From assembly GCF_035609205.1 (NCBI RefSeq), contig NZ_CP141184.1, positions 4,595,001-4,659,000 of the forward strand: DNA of 64,000 nucleotides, written 5' to 3'. The stretch comes from Hymenobacter sp. GOD-10R. Its GTDB lineage: Bacteria > Bacteroidota > Bacteroidia > Cytophagales > Hymenobacteraceae. The notes beneath the pieces were generated by a model. That model did not search any database. It was not told where the DNA came from and was given only the letters and a program-made list of their open reading frames with translations. The translations under genes were made by a program, and so were the position numbers. Shown piece by piece: positions 27,849-37,807 of this stretch (positions are counted from its first letter, which is position 1; each line of letters opens with the position of its first letter).

Positions 27849-30800
27849 ATGATGCCAGTTTTTACTCTCTCCCGTGGCCTACTTCATGCAGGCACGGCGA
27901 CACGGCATGCTTGCGTGCTAGGTGCAGGTTTGCTCCTGACCTCACTCGGAAACCTAGCCAGCGCCCAAGCACTCGTGGTCAGCAACGTCACGCCAGCTCG
28001 CAACATAGTGAAAGCAGCGCCGGCCACCAACGTTGCGGTTACCTTCAACCAGCCGCTCAGCAACACGGCCGCGACGCTTGGCGCGCTGAAAGTGTTCAGC
28101 CAGCAAGCCGGTGGCAAGAAGGCGGGTACGGCTACCGTCAGCAGCAACACCCTAACCTTCGACCCTAACACCGACTTCAAAGCAGGTGAAACAGTGTACG
28201 CTACCGTGACGGCCGCAGCGCAGAGCAGCGGTGGCGTTCCGGCGGCGCCACAGGTTTTTCAGTTTACCACGGCTACAGCACCGGCGCCGGCTACCTTTAG
28301 TGGGCCAGAATCGACCTTAACTACTTCCCCGGAGGATGTAGCCGTAGGTGATCTAGATGGTGACGGCGACCTTGACCTGGCCACTATTCAGCGTATCTCC
28401 TACCCTAGCAATAATGTAAGTATTCGCCTGAATAATGGGACGGGCATCTTTTCAGGCGGTCAGGATTTGAATGTGGGTCCTTACTCTCCCTATAAGATAA
28501 TCCTCGGCGACGTAGATGGGGATGGCGACCTGGATCTGCTTATTTCTTACTTTCAGAATCTTGGCGTCGTAACGATACTCTTGAATGATGGCAAAGCCAA
28601 CTACACGCTAAAACAACAGGTCAGCGTCGGTTCGTATCCTGTTGACCTAGCAGTAGGGGATGTGGATGCCGACGGCGACCTGGACCTTCTGACGGCTAAT
28701 TCCACTTATCCGGCTAACACAGCAAGCATTCGCCTCAATGATGGCAGCGGCACCTTCAGTAGCGGTAGCGAAGTCAGCGTCGGAATTGGTGGCCGAACTA
28801 TTGCGGTCGGTGACGTGGACAATGATGGCGACCTCGACTTGCTCACGGCCAATAGTAAATCGGTCTCTGTACGCCTGAACAACGGACTAGGTGGGTTCCG
28901 TGGCTCGCAGGAGCTAAGCACCAGCTACTTCACCGGCAACCTAGCCGTGGGCGACATAGACAACGACGGCGACTTGGATTTTGTGACAGCCGGCGAAGCC
29001 AACGGCATCGGAACGGCGAGTGTCGGCTTCAACGATGGTACAGGCACCTTCAACAATGGACCCAATATTACCTTAGGTGGCGTGAGCAACATTGGGTTAG
29101 GAGACTTCGAGGGTGACGGCGACCTGGATCTATTGGTGCTGAACAGCTACGGTAGCAGTTCGGTCAGCCTTCAGCTGAACAACGGGGCGGGCACTTTCAA
29201 CGCGGGCCAAGAAATACCTCTGAGCTATTCTGGTAACCTTCGGCTAGGCGACCTGGATACGGACGGCGACCTGGATTTTCTGACTTTCACCGGCACTACT
29301 GTGCATGCGCACCTCAACCAAGGGGCTCCGGTCATTGCCGGTCTATCGGCCAGCAGCGGCGCGGCAGGCGTGAGCATTGTGCTGGCAGGCACCAACTTTT
29401 TAGGCGCCACCGCTGTGACCTTCAACGGAATAGCCGCCACCAGCTTCGTCGTAAATTCCCCATCTCAAATCACCGTGACGGTGCCACTGGGCGCTACCAC
29501 GGGGCCCCTCGTCGTGACCACACCCGTTGGGACAAGTAACAGCGTGCCGTTCACGGTCACGCAGGACCTAGCCGTGACGAGTGTATCGCCGGCGCGCAAC
29601 GCGCGCTCGGCACCTAGGCGCGGGCCCATCGCCGTAACGCTCAATCAACCACTCAGCAACACGGCTACGACCCTAGGTGCACTAAAAGTGTTCAGCCAGC
29701 AAGCCGATGGCCTGAAGGCAGGTACGGGTATCGTCAGTGGCAATACGCTCCGCTTTGCACCCAATACCGATTTCAAAGCGGGCGAAACGGTAGTTGCCAC
29801 GCTTACCGCGGCGGCGCAGAGTAGTACGGGTGCTTCGGCCAAATCGCACGTATTTCAATTCACGACAGCGACCAGCCCGAGCACGGGCGTATTTGGCGGC
29901 AATCAGGAAGTAACCGTGGCGGGTCAGCCCTCGCAGGTGGCTGCCGGGGATATTGATGGGGACGGTGATTTGGACCTGCTCACGCCGATCAACGGGAACA
30001 CCGTGAGTGTGCGCCGCAACGATGGCAACGGTATTTTCAGTGGCAATCAGGAAATACCTATGTCAACGCCGGCCTATGCCACCTTGGGCGATATAGACGG
30101 CGACCATGACCTAGACTTAGTGGTTGCCAACTATGTTAACAATGGCACGGTGAGCGTACGCCTGAATGACGGCACGGGCTCCTTCTCTGGCAGCCAAACA
30201 GTAGCCGTAGGATCTTATCCGTTCGACTTGTCTCTGAAGGATGCCGATGGCGACGGCGACCTAGATTTATTTGCGGTCGGCATCGATTATACAGCCCCCT
30301 TCAACGGCATCGTAAGCGTACGCCTGAATGATGGCACGGGCTCTTTCACGGGTAATCAGAATGTAATCATCGGCACGAATACGCGCGGCCTAGCGGTAGT
30401 GGACGTGGATGCCGATGGTGACGTAGACTTGCTCGCGTGTGCTTCCCAAGACAATAAGGTGAGCGTGCGCCTGAATAACGGCGCTGGTCTCTTCTCGGGT
30501 ACTACTAGCATACCGGTAGGCAACTTCCCTACGAGTCTGACCACAGCTGACGTAGACGGCGACAGCGACCTGGACTTTATGACGGGCAACCGCAACAGCA
30601 ACACCGTCAGCGTACGCCTTAACAACGGCATCGGCTCGTTCGTGGCGGCGCCTGATATTCCGCTGAACGTCACACCCGTCGGTGTAACAGCCGCCGACGT
30701 AGACGGGGACGGCGACCCGGATTTGCTTGTTACCACGGAAGCCAACTCCAAAGTGAATGTGCGTGTTAATGATGGCCTAGGGTCCTTCACAGGCACGCAG

Positions 30801-33800
30801 GAAGTATCCGTTGGGAATACACCCCGCGGTACCACAGTGGCCGACGTCGATAATGATGGTGACCTGGATTTGCTGGTTGCCAATGCAAATGCGAATACCG
30901 TAAGCGTACGCCTAAACGGTGGCAAAACCTTGCTCGCTACTACCCTCTCTCCTACTCGAAATGCACGCTCGGCGTCCCGCAACACCGACGTAACGGCAAC
31001 CTTCAACCAACCGCTGGCCAACAACGCCGCCACGCAAGGCGCTCTGAAGGTATTCAGTCGGCAAGCGGGCGGGCTGAAAGCTAGCGCCGCCACCGTCAGC
31101 GGCAACACCCTCACGGTGAATCCCACGACTGACTTCAAGCCCGGCGAAACGGTGTTTGCAACGCTGACCAAGGCCGCGCAAAACAGCAGTACCAGCTTGC
31201 CTAACGCGCAGGTCTTTCAGTTTACCACGGCCGTAAGCCCTAGTACGGGCACCTTCGCGGGTGGCGCTGATGTAGCGGGGGCAGGCGCCGTAGCCGTGGG
31301 CGACGTGGATGGCGACGGCGACTTAGATTTTGTAAACGCCTCAGGCGGTGTGCGTCTGAATACTGGCAACGGCCGGTATACCAACGGTCAGCAAATCCAG
31401 ATAACGGCCTTCGGCGGCCCAGTCAGTGTGACCCTAGGTGACATTGACGGCGACGGTGACCTGGATCTGGTGCTGAATGTGAACCCCCAGGGCGTCCTCT
31501 ACGTCCGCTTCAATGATGGCAAGGGCACTTTTTCCGGCACTCAGCAAATCCAGGGCGGCTCTGGTCCAGCAACGTTGGTTCTAGCCGATGTAGACGGGGA
31601 TGGCGACCTAGATCTGCTCACGGGCAACTATGTTAGCAACAACACCGTGAGTGTGCACTTCAACAATGGGCAAGGTATTTTTTCAGGCACGAAGAATATC
31701 AATTTGGGTAGCCCGGTAAACGACCTAGCCGTAGGTGACATCGACAACGATGGCGACCTAGACTTCGTGGTGCCGAATATCTCCAACAATATCGTGAGCA
31801 TTGGGCGGAACGACGGCAGCGGCAATTTCAGTAGCAGCCAAGGCTTTGCCGCCACGTTCGCCCCTTCCGGCGTCGCCCTCGGTGACCTCGACGGCGACGG
31901 CGACCTGGACCTGCTCACCACCACACGCTACCGTTACGAGAACGGGCAGCAACTCAACGGCGACGTTTACGTGAGCCTCAACGATGGATTCGGCAACTTC
32001 AACGTTACGCAGCAGGTGCCCAATGTCAGGCGTGCGAATCGGATCATGCTGGGCGACGTGGATGGCGACGGCGACCTCGACTACGTGACCTCCGGCGGCG
32101 GCGTGCGCCTGAACGATGGTACTGGCACCTTCTTCGGCAACCAAGAAGTAGCCACCACGGGCATCGGCTTCGTGGAGCTAGCTGATGCCGATGGCGACGG
32201 CGACCTCGATATCTTCGCGGGCGGTACCATCTTCGACGGTGGCCCCGTCACCAGCATCCGCTTCAACCAGGGCACCACCACGCCGCTGGCTGTTTCGGTG
32301 CTTTCGCCCCAGCGCAATGCGCCCTCATCGCCGCGGCCCACGCCGGTGTCCGTGACGTTCAACCAGGCCCTCAACCCCGACGTCAGTCAGAGTACGGTGA
32401 AGGTATTTGGTCAGCAAGTCGGCCTGAAAGCGGGCACCACCAGCGTGAGCGGCAGTACGCTGACGTTTGCGCCTACCGCTGACTTCAAACCCGGCGAAAC
32501 GGTGTTTACTACGATTACAGCAGCCCGTAGTACTAGCAGCCAGGCCCTGTCAAAGCCCTTTGTTTTCCAATTTACGGCGGGCACGGCACCGGCCACTTCG
32601 CTCTTCACACTGGATAACTCACTGAGCGTGGGCAACAACCCGCAGAGCGTCGCCCTGGGTGACCTCGACGGGGACGGCGACCTGGACCTAGCCTCGGCCA
32701 GCAACAACTACCCCAACGGCACAGTGAGCATCCGGCTAGGCAACGGCAACGGCACCTTCGCGGCCAGCCAGGAAGTGCCCGTGGGCTGGGGGCCTTTCCA
32801 GGTGGTGCTCGGCGACGTGGACAATGATGGCGACTTGGACCTGCTCACGGCCAACGCGAGCTTCCCGGTGGGGACCATCAGCGTGCGCCTGAACAATGGC
32901 CGCGGCACCTTCTCGGGCAGCCAGGAGGTGTTGGTCGGCAACAACCCGCACGCCGTGGCCCTCGGCGACGTAGATGGCGACGGGGACCTGGATTTGCTGG
33001 CGGCTAACTACGAGCCCGCTTCCGTGAGCATCCGCCTGAACGATGGCGCCGGAACCTTCGGCAACGGCTCAGAAGTGAGCGTGGGTCCGCGGCCACTGGG
33101 CCTGACCCTGGGTGATGTCGACGACGACGGCGACTTGGATGTGCTCACGGCCAACTCCTTCAACAGCACCGTCAGCCTGCGCTTCAACAACGGCAATGGG
33201 ACCTATTCCGCTAGCACCGGCGTAGAGATTGGAGTAGCCTACAACCCCGAGGCCCTCACCCTCGGGGACATCGACAACGACGGCGACCTGGATCTGCTGA
33301 CGGCACATCCGGTTGGTAGCACCGTGAGTGTGCGCTTCAATGATGGCAGCGGCAGCTTCTCGGGCACGCAGCAGCTCGCCGTTAGTCGGGAGCCCCACGC
33401 CCTAGCCTTGGGCGACACCGACGGCGATGGCGACCTGGACCTGCTGACCGCCAACTACGGCAGCACCAATGCTAGCTTGCGCCTGAATGATGGCCTGGGC
33501 ACCTTCAGCCGCAGTTCGGAAGTGCCCGTCGGTGGCAAGGCCAGCAGCGTAGCCTTCGGCGACATCGATGGCAACGGCGCCCTGGACTTCGTGACGACGC
33601 ACCAAGGCGCCAACACCGCCAGCGTGCGCCTCAACAAGACGACTACCGCCGCCAAGGTGCTGGCGACAACGGCAACGCCCCGGAACCTAGCTGAGCAAGT
33701 AGCGCTGTACCCCAACCCGGCCCATGCGTCGGTGCGGTTGCAGCTGCCAGCCGAGCTGGCCCAACAAGCGGTGCAGCTTAGTGTGGTAAATACCCTGGGC

Positions 33801-33938
33801 CAGGTGGTACTAGAGCAAAAGCTAGCTGCCCGGCAAACGGCATTGGAGCTGAAGCTAGGTCGGCTAGCGCAGGGCGTGTACAACGTGCAGTTACGCACCG
33901 CGTCTGGCCTCGTCGTGAAACGCCTTGTGGTTGAATAG
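27849..33938 (+). CDS. P3: T9SS-secreted protein with four Ig + seven-bladed FG-GAP propeller modules
   Basis: From the ATG at 27849 the product has 2029 residues. The frame is open to 27744, but that part overlaps the P2 terminator, and the signal peptide (ending LASAQA) fits the later start. Ig domains begin near residues 43, 575, 1030 and 1480, each with a seven-repeat propeller. The IPT/TIG domain lies near 495-570, and the sorting domain from about 1949 (VALYPNPAH). Deviant calcium loops include GDFEGDGDLDLL in propeller 1 and ADVDGDGDPDLL in propeller 2. Module order matches P1 and P2 position by position, so the three genes look like whole-gene duplicates. Confidence 0.9.
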   Translation: MMPVFTLSRGLLHAGTATRHACVLGAGLLLTSLGNLASAQALVVSNVTPARNIVKAAPATNVAVTFNQPLSNTAATLGALKVFSQQAGGKKAGTATVSSNTLTFDPNTDFKAGETVYATVTAAAQSSGGVPAAPQVFQFTTATAPAPATFSGPESTLTTSPEDVAVGDLDGDGDLDLATIQRISYPSNNVSIRLNNGTGIFSGGQDLNVGPYSPYKIILGDVDGDGDLDLLISYFQNLGVVTILLNDGKANYTLKQQVSVGSYPVDLAVGDVDADGDLDLLTANSTYPANTASIRLNDGSGTFSSGSEVSVGIGGRTIAVGDVDNDGDLDLLTANSKSVSVRLNNGLGGFRGSQELSTSYFTGNLAVGDIDNDGDLDFVTAGEANGIGTASVGFNDGTGTFNNGPNITLGGVSNIGLGDFEGDGDLDLLVLNSYGSSSVSLQLNNGAGTFNAGQEIPLSYSGNLRLGDLDTDGDLDFLTFTGTTVHAHLNQGAPVIAGLSASSGAAGVSIVLAGTNFLGATAVTFNGIAATSFVVNSPSQITVTVPLGATTGPLVVTTPVGTSNSVPFTVTQDLAVTSVSPARNARSAPRRGPIAVTLNQPLSNTATTLGALKVFSQQADGLKAGTGIVSGNTLRFAPNTDFKAGETVVATLTAAAQSSTGASAKSHVFQFTTATSPSTGVFGGNQEVTVAGQPSQVAAGDIDGDGDLDLLTPINGNTVSVRRNDGNGIFSGNQEIPMSTPAYATLGDIDGDHDLDLVVANYVNNGTVSVRLNDGTGSFSGSQTVAVGSYPFDLSLKDADGDGDLDLFAVGIDYTAPFNGIVSVRLNDGTGSFTGNQNVIIGTNTRGLAVVDVDADGDVDLLACASQDNKVSVRLNNGAGLFSGTTSIPVGNFPTSLTTADVDGDSDLDFMTGNRNSNTVSVRLNNGIGSFVAAPDIPLNVTPVGVTAADVDGDGDPDLLVTTEANSKVNVRVNDGLGSFTGTQEVSVGNTPRGTTVADVDNDGDLDLLVANANANTVSVRLNGGKTLLATTLSPTRNARSASRNTDVTATFNQPLANNAATQGALKVFSRQAGGLKASAATVSGNTLTVNPTTDFKPGETVFATLTKAAQNSSTSLPNAQVFQFTTAVSPSTGTFAGGADVAGAGAVAVGDVDGDGDLDFVNASGGVRLNTGNGRYTNGQQIQITAFGGPVSVTLGDIDGDGDLDLVLNVNPQGVLYVRFNDGKGTFSGTQQIQGGSGPATLVLADVDGDGDLDLLTGNYVSNNTVSVHFNNGQGIFSGTKNINLGSPVNDLAVGDIDNDGDLDFVVPNISNNIVSIGRNDGSGNFSSSQGFAATFAPSGVALGDLDGDGDLDLLTTTRYRYENGQQLNGDVYVSLNDGFGNFNVTQQVPNVRRANRIMLGDVDGDGDLDYVTSGGGVRLNDGTGTFFGNQEVATTGIGFVELADADGDGDLDIFAGGTIFDGGPVTSIRFNQGTTTPLAVSVLSPQRNAPSSPRPTPVSVTFNQALNPDVSQSTVKVFGQQVGLKAGTTSVSGSTLTFAPTADFKPGETVFTTITAARSTSSQALSKPFVFQFTAGTAPATSLFTLDNSLSVGNNPQSVALGDLDGDGDLDLASASNNYPNGTVSIRLGNGNGTFAASQEVPVGWGPFQVVLGDVDNDGDLDLLTANASFPVGTISVRLNNGRGTFSGSQEVLVGNNPHAVALGDVDGDGDLDLLAANYEPASVSIRLNDGAGTFGNGSEVSVGPRPLGLTLGDVDDDGDLDVLTANSFNSTVSLRFNNGNGTYSASTGVEIGVAYNPEALTLGDIDNDGDLDLLTAHPVGSTVSVRFNDGSGSFSGTQQLAVSREPHALALGDTDGDGDLDLLTANYGSTNASLRLNDGLGTFSRSSEVPVGGKASSVAFGDIDGNGALDFVTTHQGANTASVRLNKTTTAAKVLATTATPRNLAEQVALYPNPAHASVRLQLPAELAQQAVQLSVVNTLGQVVLEQKLAARQTALELKLGRLAQGVYNVQLRTASGLVVKRLVVE

Positions 33939-33976
33939 ACTCTGCGCCAAAAACCCTCACTCATAACTGTAGTACA

Positions 33977-34013
33977 AAAGTGACCGAAGCCGAAAGCTGG
34001 CTTTGGTCACTTT
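33977..34013. terminator. Hairpin terminator after P3
   Basis: AAAGTGACCGAAGCC (33977-33991) pairs with GGCTTTGGTCACTTT (33999-34013) with one G-T wobble and a 7-nt loop. It lies 52 nt before the P4 start codon. Confidence 0.85.
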
Positions 34014-34065
34014 CATGTTTATCTACAACCGCCCCCTATTACTCTAGTCCTCAATCCATTCTCAT

Positions 34066-37000
34066 ATGAGTTCGAAGTTTACTTTCTCGCCCCGCTCAGC
34101 GTGGGCAAGCGCCCCAGCCCGATTAATCGATGGGGCACTTGCAAGCCTGCTCCTGCTGATGCTAGGTGGCTCAGCCCAGGCCCAAGCGCCCGTCGTCACG
34201 AGCCTAGCTCCTACTCGCAATGCGCTAGCAGCCCCACGTACTGCGTCTGTGACGGCCACCTTCAACCAGCCGCTTAGCAACACAGCCAGCACGCAGCAGG
34301 CGCTACGCGTGTTCAGCCAACAAGCCGGCGGCAAGAAAGCCGGTACGGCGGCGCTGAGCGGCAACACCCTCACCTTCGATCCGAGCACCGATTTTAAAGC
34401 TGGGGAGAAAGTAACGGCTACCATCACGGCGGCCGTGCAAAGCAGCAGCGGCCAGAACCTAGCTTCGGGACACGTATTCCAGTTCACGACGGCTACCGCA
34501 CCGAGCAGCGCTACTTTTTTCAACCAGCAAGTCAACCTATTGGGTAGCAATATCTCCCCGGTGCTGGGCGACGTGGATGGCGACGGCGACCTCGACGTGG
34601 TCGGTGGTTCGGGCGTGCGCCTAAACACAGATGGCCTAGGTACCTTCGGGGACAACCAACCCTTGCCAACCCCGGCCGCCTACGCCCTAGCGCTCGGCGA
34701 CGTAGATGCCGATGGCGACCTAGATTTGCTGACGGTGAATAACAACGCGGCGGGCACCGTGAGCGTGCGCCTCAACAATGGCAGCGGCACCTTTAGCGGT
34801 AGCCAGGAGGTATCGGTGGGGAGCTACCCAGGCAGCGTGGTACTCGGTGACCTCGACGGCGACGGCGACCTGGACCTACTGACGACCAGCAACGCAACGA
34901 ATAGCACCGGGAGCAGCTCGGTGAGTGTGCGTCTCAACAACGGCAGCGGCGTTTTTAGTGGCAATCAGGAAATTAGCACCAGCAGCCTCGCCCGCACGGC
35001 CCTTGGCGACGTCGACGGCGACGGTGACCTCGACTTGGTGTTGGCGCTCTATAACAGCTCCGTGGCGAGCGTGGTGCAGGTGCGCCTCAACGATGGCACC
35101 GGCGCGTTTGGCACGGGCCCCACGGCTCCCCTCGAGCCCGCTATTTTTCAGTTGCTGCTGGAAGACATGGACGGCGACGGCGACCTAGATATGGTAGCCG
35201 CCCACCTCAACGTTACGACGGGAATACCCGGCCCTATTGCGCAAGGACGGGTGATTTTGTACCGCAACAACGGCCTGGGCACCTTCGCCAGCGGCCAGAC
35301 GATTGCGAGTCTTTCCAACCCAGGCCGCATAAGCCTCGGCGACCTCGACGGCGACAACGACCTCGACCTGCTGACCACCTACATCGGTTTTCGCTTCGAC
35401 CCACCGACTGTCAGTATAAACCTCAACAACGGCAACGGCACCCTCACAACCGTTAGTGCCAAACCCTACAACCCAGGCATTGCGAACACCGTGCTGGGCG
35501 ACGTGGACGGCGACGGCGACCTGGACTTTCTGACCAGCACCGTTTATTTCAACCAGAATACGCCAACGCTCACCAGCGTGACCCCGGCCACCGCGCCAGC
35601 TGGCACCACAGTCGTCATCCGGGGCAAGGACTTGCGCCAAACTATCGAACTGACGCTAAATGGCGTGTCGGTGCCAGGTTTCGTCATCAACTCCGATGCG
35701 CAGATTACGTTCGTGGTACCAACGTACGCTACTACTGGCCCCCTCACCGTCAGAACGTCGGTGGGTAGCACTAGCCTAGCCTTCACCGTGACGCCGCCCG
35801 ACCTAGCCGCGACAAGCTTTATTCCCGCTCGAAATGCGCGGGCAGCTGACCGAAGCACCGATGTGGGCGTCACGTTCTCGAAGCTGATTCGCAACAACGC
35901 CGCGGGCCTAGGTGCGCTGAAGATATTTAGCCAGCAAGCGGGCGGCTTGAAGGCAGGTACGCCGCTGATCAGCAACAGCTTTCTCGTATTCAATCCTACC
36001 ACCGACTTCAAAGCGGGCGAAACGGTGTCGGCGACGTTGGCCCGGTCCGTGGAAGGTCGCAACGACGAGCGCCTAGGTGCCGGGCAAGTGTTTCAGTTTA
36101 CCACGACCACGGCGCGCAGCTCGGTCTTGTTTACCAGCGCGCCGAGCGTGGCGCTAGTAAACCCCTACGGCGCGACGCAGGGCGACGTGGACAACGACGG
36201 CGACCTAGACCTCCTAACCGTTGATAACCTCAGTGGCACAGTGACCATTCGCGTGCGGCTGAACGCGGGCAACGGTACCTTCACCAACGGGCAAACGGTG
36301 ACCTTCTCGGAAACCTCGTACCTGAGCCAAACCAACACGCTGCTCGGCGACGTGGACAATGACGGCGACCTCGACCTCGTGACTAGCGCCGGCGTGTTCC
36401 TCAACAACAATGGCGTATTTGCGAGCACTCCGCAAGGCGACACCGGCAACATTGCTCTCGGCGACCTAGATGCTGACGGCGACCTTGACTTAGTTGGTTC
36501 AAGCCTAGCGGCAGTTACGATACCAGGCCCTATCACGTACACGATCCGCACGGCGTTGGTGCGCCTGAACAACGGCAACGGCACCTTCACCCAAACGCAG
36601 CAGCTTACCGTGGGCAGCAGCGACAACAACCCGCCCACCTTCTCGCTGTTGAAGGACATGAACAACGACGGCGCCCTCGACCTGATCATCTCCAATACTT
36701 CCGCCAACCCTATTACCACCAGGCTGCACCTGAATAATGGCTTTGGTACTTTCGACCCGGGCGGTCAGCAGCTGTCCATTAGCAACCCAGCCGTGGGCGA
36801 CGTGGATGGCGACGGTGACCTCGACTTGGTCGGCACTTTCGACACCACGCCCACCGTATTGCTCAACAATGGTCGGGGCACCTTTGGCCCTGGGGTCGCC
36901 GTGGACCTAGGTGCTGGCTTCACCCCTTCTACCCTCGGCGACGTGGATGGCGACGGCGACCTGGACCTGTTTGTGGTGAGTATCACGCAAGCTGGCGTTC

Positions 37001-37452
37001 GCCTGAACAACGGCACAGGCAGCTTCAGTGGTGCGCTCAACTTCTCGCTGAATGCAAGCCCCCGCACCCTCTCCACCGCCGACCTCGATGGCGACGGCAC
37101 CCTCGATTTTGTCACGGTCAGCTACAACAGCGCCACTACCAGCGGCATCGCGAGTGTGTACTTGAACAACCACTCCATTCCGACGGCGACCCTGCCGGCT
37201 CACCTCGCCGAGCAGATCAGCTTGTACCCGAATCCGGCGCACTCGGCCGTGCAGCTGCGCCTACCTGCCGCCCTAGCCCGGCAGCCGCTCCAGCTTCAGG
37301 TGCTGAACACGCTGGGGCAAGTAGTAGTGGATCAAACGCTACCCGCCCAGCCTGCTACCGAAGTGGCACTTCCGCAGCTCCCAGCCGGCGTATATAATGT
37401 GCGACTCAACACCAGCCAGGGCCTGGTGGTGAAGCGCTTGCTGGTGCACTAG
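34066..37452 (+). CDS. P4: T9SS-secreted protein with two Ig + seven-bladed FG-GAP propeller modules
   Basis: The 1128-residue product has a signal peptide (core LASLLLLMLGGSAQA) and Ig domains near residues 44 and 581. There are two propellers of seven repeats each, an IPT/TIG domain near 502-580, and a sorting domain from about 1049 (ISLYPNPAH). It is the shortest member with an IPT domain and equals P1-P3 with two modules missing. Several loops depart from consensus (EDMDGDGDLDMV, KDMNNDGALDLI). Propeller 2 contains longer loops (for example SSDNNPPTF). Surface exposure is inferred from the sorting domain; function is unknown. Confidence 0.9.
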   Translation: MSSKFTFSPRSAWASAPARLIDGALASLLLLMLGGSAQAQAPVVTSLAPTRNALAAPRTASVTATFNQPLSNTASTQQALRVFSQQAGGKKAGTAALSGNTLTFDPSTDFKAGEKVTATITAAVQSSSGQNLASGHVFQFTTATAPSSATFFNQQVNLLGSNISPVLGDVDGDGDLDVVGGSGVRLNTDGLGTFGDNQPLPTPAAYALALGDVDADGDLDLLTVNNNAAGTVSVRLNNGSGTFSGSQEVSVGSYPGSVVLGDLDGDGDLDLLTTSNATNSTGSSSVSVRLNNGSGVFSGNQEISTSSLARTALGDVDGDGDLDLVLALYNSSVASVVQVRLNDGTGAFGTGPTAPLEPAIFQLLLEDMDGDGDLDMVAAHLNVTTGIPGPIAQGRVILYRNNGLGTFASGQTIASLSNPGRISLGDLDGDNDLDLLTTYIGFRFDPPTVSINLNNGNGTLTTVSAKPYNPGIANTVLGDVDGDGDLDFLTSTVYFNQNTPTLTSVTPATAPAGTTVVIRGKDLRQTIELTLNGVSVPGFVINSDAQITFVVPTYATTGPLTVRTSVGSTSLAFTVTPPDLAATSFIPARNARAADRSTDVGVTFSKLIRNNAAGLGALKIFSQQAGGLKAGTPLISNSFLVFNPTTDFKAGETVSATLARSVEGRNDERLGAGQVFQFTTTTARSSVLFTSAPSVALVNPYGATQGDVDNDGDLDLLTVDNLSGTVTIRVRLNAGNGTFTNGQTVTFSETSYLSQTNTLLGDVDNDGDLDLVTSAGVFLNNNGVFASTPQGDTGNIALGDLDADGDLDLVGSSLAAVTIPGPITYTIRTALVRLNNGNGTFTQTQQLTVGSSDNNPPTFSLLKDMNNDGALDLIISNTSANPITTRLHLNNGFGTFDPGGQQLSISNPAVGDVDGDGDLDLVGTFDTTPTVLLNNGRGTFGPGVAVDLGAGFTPSTLGDVDGDGDLDLFVVSITQAGVRLNNGTGSFSGALNFSLNASPRTLSTADLDGDGTLDFVTVSYNSATTSGIASVYLNNHSIPTATLPAHLAEQISLYPNPAHSAVQLRLPAALARQPLQLQVLNTLGQVVVDQTLPAQPATEVALPQLPAGVYNVRLNTSQGLVVKRLLVH

Positions 37453-37479
37453 TTTCTGAGCACAAAGCTAGCTTCCACG

Positions 37480-37512
37480 AAAAAGAGCCGACTGCATTAG
37501 TCGGCTCTTTTT
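37480..37512. terminator. Hairpin terminator after P4
   Basis: AAAAAGAGCCGACT (37480-37493) pairs perfectly with AGTCGGCTCTTTTT (37499-37512) around a 5-nt loop, with a T-run on the plus strand. Confidence 0.9.
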
Positions 37513-37807
37513 GTTTGGTTTTCAACGGGAACCAACGTCACTTGTTCGCCTCGTCATAGCCTTGTGCCTCGCCCCTAGTCCAAGGCTAGGTTTTCTCAGC
37601 CCCCGGCCCACGCTTGCCAGTGACGTCAGCCGCCACGAAGTAGAAATCAAAAATTATACTTTTCAATTATTACATAACTATAAAATGCTAATATATAGCA
37701 TTTTATTTCAAATAATCCTATGTTTGCCAGTGCCTCAAACGGGATGAGGTGTGCAGTTGAAGAGAGGCATTGTCTACTTCCTTTCCACCCTTATTCCTGT
37801 TCTGTTT
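37513..37807 (+). promoter_or_regulatory. Leader of P5 with hairpin and promoter-like element
   Basis: This 295-nt stretch has no supported gene. It contains an AT-rich perfect hairpin (TAAAATGCTA at 37681-37690 with 37696-37705, 5-nt loop) and, 13 nt later, TATGTTTG at 37719-37726, an exact TAnnTTTG match. The -33 element is weak (TTTTA or TTTCA). Transcription would begin near 37733, upstream of both candidate starts of P5. Confidence 0.4.
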
